From Trema orientale (lineage: Eukaryota > Streptophyta > Magnoliopsida > Rosales > Cannabaceae), in assembly GCA_002914845.1 (NCBI GenBank), contig JXTC01000088.1, positions 776,035-840,034 of the forward strand: a stretch of 64,000 nt of DNA, in the 5' to 3' direction. The stretch's first letter is position 1. Each line of letters opens with the position of its first letter. Below the pieces are notes generated by a model. That model worked only from the letters and a program-made list of their open reading frames with translations, was not told the DNA's origin and did not search any database. This document shows, piece after piece, positions 57,712-64,000 of this stretch. The position numbers and the translations under genes are program-made.

Positions 57712-58885
57712 GGTTTATATCACCTACGGTCCCTAATATTTTTTTTTTAGAAGTTTTTAGAACATTAATCTTCTACACTCGTATTAGTTTAGTCTGTTTT
57801 TTTAACTTTTCCATCCAATTCAGTTGTTATCTAGCAGTTTTAGTATCACTTGGATCTTCATCCTTTACACAATGCATCACTTAGGTCTTTATTCTTGATT
57901 TTATAGCTTTTGACTCCTTAAACTTTTTTTTTTTTGTAACAGTTAGATCCTTTAGAATTAATTTTGAGTTAAAATCGAACTCTAATCAAATTGTAATAAA
58001 ATAAATTAATGAAAACTACCAACAGAATGTTCAACACCAATAAGGCGTTTTTCGAAAAAAAAAAAGATAATCTAAACAACAATATTATACGATTTAATTG
58101 TGAACTCTTACTAATGATGGTAAATTTTATTTTCTCCAATTCCATAAACTCATCGGTCTTTTTTTTTAGTTAAAACTCATAAATAATAAAAAAAGATTTA
58201 AAGACTTCTTAAATGACAAGTAGACATTAATTTATAGAAAATCATGAGGTTTGATAGTGATAATAATAATAGTAAATAACAGAAAAATTAATATTTATGA
58301 ATAGATACTAATCAAGTACATACATGAATGTAACAAGAGATAAAAATGTACTATTTATGATGATTTTTTGTTAATAGTCGTGAAATTCATTTTCTGTAAT
58401 TTTGTGAACTCACAATCTTTTAAAAATAGTCGAAAAGCCTCTCAATTAACAAATGGACATTGAATTATACAAAAAATATAGGATTTGATATGTGTAATTT
58501 TGGTATGTATTTTTAATGGATATTTAATTGAGTCATTTTGGTGTTTCTTTTGAATTTAGTAATTTTTATTAATTTATTTAGTACAATTTGATTAGAGTTG
58601 GATTTTAACTTAAAATTAACTCAAAAGGACCTAAGTGTTACAAAAAAAAAATTGTAGAGTCAAAAGCTATAAAATAAAGAATAGAGATCTAAGTGATACA
58701 TTATATAAAGGTTGAGGATCTAAGTGATATTAAAGCTATTAGATAACAGCTGAATTTGACAGAAAAATTAAAAAATAACTAAAGTGATACGAATGTGAAA
58801 AGTTAGAAATATAAATACTACAGAAAAAAGATTGGATTAAATTAATACTTAGGGAAAAAATTGGAGACCACATGTGATATAAACC
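57712..58885. mobile_element. Foldback element with about 330-bp inverted arms
   Basis: The left arm (from 57712, GGTTTATATCACCTACGGTC) and the right arm (ending at 58885, inverted GGTTTATATCACATGTGGTC) are diverged inverted copies over about 330 bp each. Paired words include TTGATTTTATAGCTTTTGACTC against its complement near 58655-58680, and ATCAAATTG... against CAATTTGAT near 58585. The centre (about 58060-58500) is AT-rich without coding. Flanks are T-rich (ATTTCTTTTT and TTTTTTTTT), compatible with but not proof of a 9-bp duplication. Long inverted arms suggest a Mutator-like or foldback element. Confidence 0.7.
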
Positions 58886-59212
58886 TTTTTTTTTTCCGAC
58901 AAACAAAACTATAACTTTTTTCAAATGGAAAAAAAAAAAAAAAACACTCAAGAAGATCCAATTTAATTTCTTTTCTATTTTTTGAGTTTTTTATTAGAGA
59001 AAATTAGTCCTTTTGTCCTCTCAAATTCATATTGATGACAATTAATCTTCCAATTTTAACTTCTTTTCTATTTTTTTTTTTCCTTTTATTAGACCTGAAT
59101 TTATCACCTTCTTCCAATGGAAAGGAAATCAGTTTATAAATAAATATATTGATTGTAGTGTACTTGTGTCACTTATATAATATATGACTCAAAATAAAAT
59201 AATTATCTCTAA
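58886..59212. other. Spacer within the MITE cluster
   Basis: AT-rich with T and A tracts; nothing recognised. Confidence 0.4.
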
Positions 59213-59221
59213 ATTTGTTTT

Positions 59222-59393
59222 GGAGATGGCTACGGTAGGGGCGTCCTTACATAGGGTCATGCCTTAATTATCGTTGGATAGGAATCTGTGGGGAATAACA
59301 GAAATCTGTGGAGAATCTTTTTATATACAGATTCTCATTCAACGGTGAATAGACAGGGCCCTACGTAGGGACGCAACTACTGTAGACGCGCCC
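59222..59393. mobile_element. Mutator-like MITE, copy F
   Basis: A 172-bp family member. Flanking 9-mers ATTTGTTTT (59213-59221) and GTTTGTTTT (59394-59402) match at 8 of 9. It has several private changes (for example GGGACGCAACTACTG near the right end), so it is older than copies C and D. Confidence 0.9.
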
Positions 59394-59402
59394 GTTTGTT
59401 TT

Positions 59403-60119
59403 TTATTTTTTGTTTTAAAAACAAAGAAATTACTGGAGCTCTGTATCTTGCTTATCTTTTTCGCTCTGGTGACCTGCTTTTACATTTTTTTTTTCTATTT
59501 TTTTTATAGAGAAGAAAATGAGAGAAGATATCGAAGTGGGGGGAAGACTAGTCAAAGGGTATTTTGACGGTCAATGCATGGGGTCTTATCAATTCGATGC
59601 GTCTTGTCCTTCCAACAGAAAAAAGTTTTTCAAACTTCCATGATCCTCTGGACTCTGTAGAAAATAATTCAGAAAAAAGTAAATCAAAATAAAAATAAAA
59701 AGGCCTAATCCAAAGGGAGGAAAGCTGTTACATTGTGTTAGTCCCATACAAGGCTTAAGTGCCACTTCACAAATTAATTATTGACAATTGACAAAGATAT
59801 TGTATAACATTATTTCCTTCTTTTATTTTTTGAGGGGGGAAAAAAAAAACTGCTTCCCCCTGTTTAGAATTAGGCTACCCTTTTTTTAGTTATTTTGATT
59901 GGGAGTAGTATTTTTCTCCTTTGTTTTTAATTATTTTGGTTGGAGGTAGTAGTTGGTGTTGTAAATTACGAGTTAAACGTAATGAATGAAATCAATTTTT
60001 CTTAACAAAATGCCAAGTAGTTTATTAAAAAAATTAAATAAACAAAAAGACTCGAACGTTATCCCTTCGAAATTTCAACCAAAAAGAATAATTAAAAATA
60101 AAAAGTTACTTTTTATTAG
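59403..60119. other. Spacer, nothing recognised
   Basis: AT-rich with homopolymers; no gene or repeat family supported. Confidence 0.4.
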
Positions 60120-60465
60120 ATGTCGTTTTCCATAATATGGTCGGAATGGTAGGATATGTCGTTTTAATAATGGAGCCATTGTGAGATGCCATTTGTCACG
60201 ACTATGACGTGTCCTTTTAGGATTTCGTTTTCAGGATGGCGTCTTTTCATTTTGTCGCTCTTCTAGATGTTGGTTTCCTGGGATGTCGTTTTACGGTAAC
60301 TCCTTTTCTAGACTAATGTCGTTTAGTTACAACTTCATGACATGTCGTTTCTGTGAGTACTCTTTTATGATGTGGTCTTTTTATGTGTCGTTTCAAGGTA
60401 TGTACGAGATATCGTATTCAATACGCTGTTTATTATCGGTCGTTTATCAAATATGTCGTTTTTCT
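60120..60465. repeat. Degenerate ATGTCGTTTT-motif tract
   Basis: ATGTCGTTTT or close forms (TATGTCGTTTT, GGATGTCGTTTT, CATGTCGTTTC, TGTGTCGTTTC, TATGTCGTTTTT) recur a dozen or more times over about 345 bases at spacings of roughly 15-40. All are in the same orientation. It resembles a decayed tandem array and is not explained by coding. Confidence 0.6.
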
Positions 60466-60681
60466 TAATATAATAAGATCTCTCGCCTCCTCCTTGTCCC
60501 ATTAACAAACAATGCCACATCATTTTTTCCCTCAGTTTATTTCTTTACGCACCGTTTTGAACTCAGATTTTAGAGGGAAAAAAATTGCAAGGAAAAAGTC
60601 AGGGAATAAAGAAAGAGGAAAATATTTTTCTCAAAAGTTTATAAAAACTTCTTTTTTGACATTTTTGGTTATATTAATTAA

Positions 60682-60852
60682 GGACGCGTCTACAGTAGGG
60701 GCGCCCCTACGTGGACCCTGTCTATTCATCGTTGGATGGGTATCTGTATATAAATAGATTCTCCACAGATTCCCGTTATTCCCCACAGATTCCCATCCAA
60801 CGATAATTAAAGCATGACCTTACGTAGGGACGCCCCTACCGTAGCCATCCCC
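60682..60852. mobile_element. Mutator-like MITE, copy G (opposite orientation)
   Basis: A 171-bp family member starting GGACGCGTCTACAGTAGGGG and ending GTAGCCATCCCC. Flanking 9-mers ATTAATTAA (60673-60681) and ATTAATTTA (60853-60861) match at 8 of 9. Confidence 0.9.
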
Positions 60853-60861
60853 ATTAATTTA

Positions 60862-61564
60862 AATGCAAAGTTTTATGTACTAAAAATTGACATCAAATCA
60901 AACTCCCCTTTTTTTTTTTTTTGAAAAAATTTCTATCATTTTTTATTTCAATCCAAACAAGAGAAAATGAAATCCTTTTGAATTTTTTTTCTTTCCCTCC
61001 AGAAATCCAAGTTCCAAACAGAGCCTTAACAACTCCCTACGAAAAGGCTTCATTGTTTCGAGTGATGTGGCTAGATGTTACTTGATTAATGATGCATGAA
61101 GGAAACAAGAACAAATTGGACAAGTAATCTTCCTTTTTTCTTTACTTCGCATTATCATATAGCTTTATGTTTATAAACGATTTTGTTTATTGATTTTGTT
61201 ATGCCCAACAGGTCATTTTATAATTGTTGTTCAAAGTCAAACTCCATTATGGATGTACTCGTTCATGTGTTAGATTTGTTATAGATTCATTTTAGGAAGG
61301 CTACAATGATAAGGTCATCCCTAACTCATTACACCAAAATGGTGTAAATGTCATTACTGGTGCTGTTTTACAATTGTCCATATATCCTCGCCTCTTTTTA
61401 CATCTCTACCTCTTACACCGAAGGCCTCGGGGGGTGTCACCTACAAGGCACTCCAATGCTTAAGTCAGTAGAGATAAAATGCATTAAGGAAGTGATTATT
61501 CAATATGAATCTAAATGCAACATTTATAGGCGAAGAGATTAGGATTTAGTGGTTCTTCTGCTGG
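60862..61564. other. Intergenic DNA, nothing recognised
   Basis: No supportable gene or repeat between MITE copy G and the copia LTR. Confidence 0.4.
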
Positions 61565-63153
61565 TGTTTACTGGAATAAATTTCCGGAAAATATTTTTAT
61601 AAAATTATTTTCAAGAACACCATAGTTTTGTAAAATCAAGAGACGCAGCGGAATTGGTCGTTTAAAATTTTTCTTTTTACAAAACGTTTCGGATCGTGAT
61701 CTAACATAAATTAACTCTTGATCTAGACAAGAACAATACCTAGATTTGCTCCACAACCTTCTCGTCTTCCCGTCTATTCTCGAAACCTATTTGATTGATC
61801 CGGTGGGTGGTCACCTTCTTGATTTCCAACAAAGAGATCCACAGAAGAACAAGAAGACAATCTCCTTGAACCGATTTCTCCGGGATGGCCGAAAAACACC
61901 AAGGATGGTGAACCCCTAGTGCTGGCTGATTTTTCTCTCTCCCTTTTTCTCTCTGTTGTGCGTGTAACACTTTCTTTTTCAAAGGGTGTTTCACGTGTTG
62001 TGTATATTATGTAGTTAGAGAACTTTTCTCTTAACTATAGAGAGATTAGTAAACCCTAATGGGCTTATTGGGCTCAACTGATCATCAAATAACTATTGGG
62101 CTTTAATTTGAGCTAGACAGGGGACCAGATGGATCCATAAAGCCCAAGCTCCAATGGACCATATACCCACTATCATAATTAACTCTTAATTATGATTGGG
62201 CCTTGTCTATTAATATTGGGGCACACCACTATAGGCTCAATATTGAACTCTTGGACTAAATGTCATTTATTTTTCTGTGAAGCTTATTAACAATTAATTA
62301 GCTTGATCTATTTAGCATATACTATACCTGTAGACAAACCCCCGATGCAATGCCGTACTAGTAGAGTGAAATTATCGTATTACCCTTCTAGTACATATTT
62401 ACCTTTGAGTTACCATTTTTCATCTAATGGATAATAGTTGACTACGGTGTTTGTATCTGCTCATACTAACACAGTCAAATTCACATAGTGAATACCGGGG
62501 CCCTGGTTTATATTATCCAAGTACTTGAAAAAACTCAAAGTGACATTATATGCATGGTGTCTATTATGAGAAACATTCTACACATTTCATATACCTTATC
62601 TTCCAAGATACCGGAGTTCGAACCATAAATCGGAACTAGTCCTTTAGTAACTCAAAAAGATAAAACACATGAAAGTAAGTTCGTTAATCACTAGGATTAA
62701 GGTCTTCTACAATAGCGCTAGATTAGTGAAATTAGAAATTTGAGTTACGGTACTTAACCTCAAATTCTAATTCATTAGGTCCTGTTCGATGCTGTTATAA
62801 CTTTCTTATAACACACTAGTGTTTCTATCCGAAGACTCACTTCGATAATTAGAGACGTTATTAATTAAATAGACAACACTACATTCTATGGCATAGTAAA
62901 GTATTCCATCTTCAATATGCAGAATGCGAACAATTTAATTTAGACATAATGAAATAAAGAATATAATGTCTCCCACATATGAACTCATCATACGAATAAT
63001 TCTTTATTACTTATTTCTTGTCTTGGAATCTTTTAGATGTTTGCATAAAATAAACATACACATCACATGTATATCAATGGGTCATAAATGAAATAGAAAT
63101 TCACAACATGGAATTTATTAATAATAAATAGTTTATAGGACATTATTCCAACA
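61565..63153 (-). mobile_element. 3' LTR of a Ty1/copia element
   Basis: On the minus strand the LTR begins TGTTGGAATAATGTCC at 63153, directly after a purine-rich AAGTGGTAGAT that serves as polypurine tract and follows the RNase H end of pol. The far end is near 61565-61572, where TTATTCCA followed by GTAAACA mirrors the start. Length is then about 1.6 kb. The other LTR lies outside the window, so the LTR pair and target duplication cannot be checked. Confidence 0.7.
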
Positions 63154-63169
63154 ATCTACCACTTGGCCT

Positions 63170-64000
63170 TTAAAGCAGATGTGACATATCACGCAGTCCC
63201 ATTCTTTCAAGGGGGTCCTCAAATACTTTGGTAGCCAAAGATTTGGTAAAAGGATCAGTAAGGTTTTCCGCAGACGCTATCTTACTCACTATCACATCTC
63301 CTCTTTGAACAATTTCTCTGAGTACATGATATTTCCTTTCTATGTATTTTCCCCTCTTGTGGCTTCTGGGTTCTCTAGAGTTAGCAACTGCTCCACTGCT
63401 ATCAAAGTAAAGTGTCATAGGTTGCTGTGTTCCAGGTACTACCTCGAGATCCATAAGGAAATTATGAAGTCAGACCGCTTCTTTAGCTGCTTCAGAAGCT
63501 GCCACATATTCGGCCTCTATGGTTGAATCCACAACACAAAATTGCTTGATGCTCCTCCATATAATGGCTCCACCATCAAGGGTAAAGACTGAACCAGAGG
63601 TTGATCTTCTGGAATCTTTGTCAGATTGAAAATCTGAATCAGTATATCCAACAAGTGTTAGATCTTCTCCAGAATATACAAGCATATGATTTCTAGTTCT
63701 CCGAAGATACTTTAGAATATGCTTGACTGTACTCCAATGTTCAGGTCCTGGATTGGATTGGTAACGACTTACAATCCCAATAGCATAACAAATATCTGGT
63801 CTTGTGCAAAGCATGGCATACATGAGACNTGATCCAACATCATTCCCAATGATTAGAATATCATCAATATACAGTACCAGAAAAATCACTTTATTGTCCT
63901 GAATTCTTTTATAGACACAAGGTTTATCTACATTTCGTTCAAAACCATAAGACTTAATTGCTTCATCAAATCTTATGTTCCAAGATCTAGATGCTTGCTT
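63170..64000 (-). pseudogene. Ty1/copia pol fragment (reverse transcriptase to RNase H), broken
   Basis: On the minus strand the frame enters at the window edge with the end of the reverse transcriptase, including the YIDD catalytic motif (LYIDDILIIGND). It continues through MYAMLCTRPDICYA, the RNase H segments (GYTDSDFQSDKDSRRSTSG, DSTIEAEYVAASEAAKEAV) and the C-terminal DPFTK. Two defects are seen. The RT part between IGND and LMYAML, normally some 80-110 residues, is missing, and an N at 63829 sits at that junction. A TGA stop at about 63469 replaces the Trp that normally follows AAKEAV. The element is therefore not functional as assembled. Confidence 0.88.

Noticed and set aside
1..64000. 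CRISPR arrays, bacterial operons or integrated viral genomes
   Set aside because: No regular repeat-spacer arrays, no prokaryotic gene organisation, and no viral capsid, movement or replicase genes were seen; the retroelement pieces are ordinary plant LINE and copia types.

Overview
The window is nuclear DNA from a flowering plant, most probably a woody eudicot. The base is AT-rich, the genes have short exons with GT-AG introns, and plant-specific gene families are interspersed with many plant-type transposable elements. I cannot name the species from sequence alone.

Seven protein-coding loci are supported: a nodulin-like/NFD4-type MFS transporter (5395-8285, +); a secreted GH10 endo-xylanase with an N-terminal carbohydrate-binding module (10721-14252, +); a thaumatin-like protein with a long hydrophobic-ended tail (16852-18604, -); a second thaumatin-like protein (34342-36505, -); a Myb/SANT-like DNA-binding protein (38412-39541, -); an AUX1/LAX auxin influx carrier closest to LAX2 (45283-49236, +); and an intronless cold-shock-domain glycine-rich protein with two CCHC zinc knuckles (55310-55918, -). 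There are two tRNA-Glu(CTC) genes on the minus strand. One is free-standing and the other sits antisense inside intron 3 of the xylanase gene. All exon joins were worked out by hand from splice sites and reading phase; every multi-exon model sums to a whole number of codons. The genes are independent transcription units, not a pathway cluster.

Much of the rest is mobile DNA. The clearest family is a ~170-bp Mutator-like MITE with seven copies, every one flanked by an exact or near-exact 9-bp target duplication; five copies lie within 4.5 kb (56.3-60.9 kb). Other elements are a SINE with a 9-bp duplication, a degenerate 5'-truncated LINE, a solo LTR with a 5-bp duplication, hAT-like and Tourist-like elements (some nested), a 1.17-kb foldback element, and the 3' part of a Ty1/copia element running off the right edge. 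The copia coding region has an in-frame stop and an internal deletion with an ambiguous base (N) at the junction.

The most useful leads are: the second thaumatin-like gene, where the apparent stop codon lies inside a splice donor and a matching third exon exists 1.2 kb away; the tRNA nested in an intron; the MITE cluster; and two AT-rich tracts with recurring short motifs (ATGTCGTTTT at 60.1-60.5 kb, ATATCGA at 25.95-26.2 kb) that no known feature explains. I found no convincing new multi-gene system.
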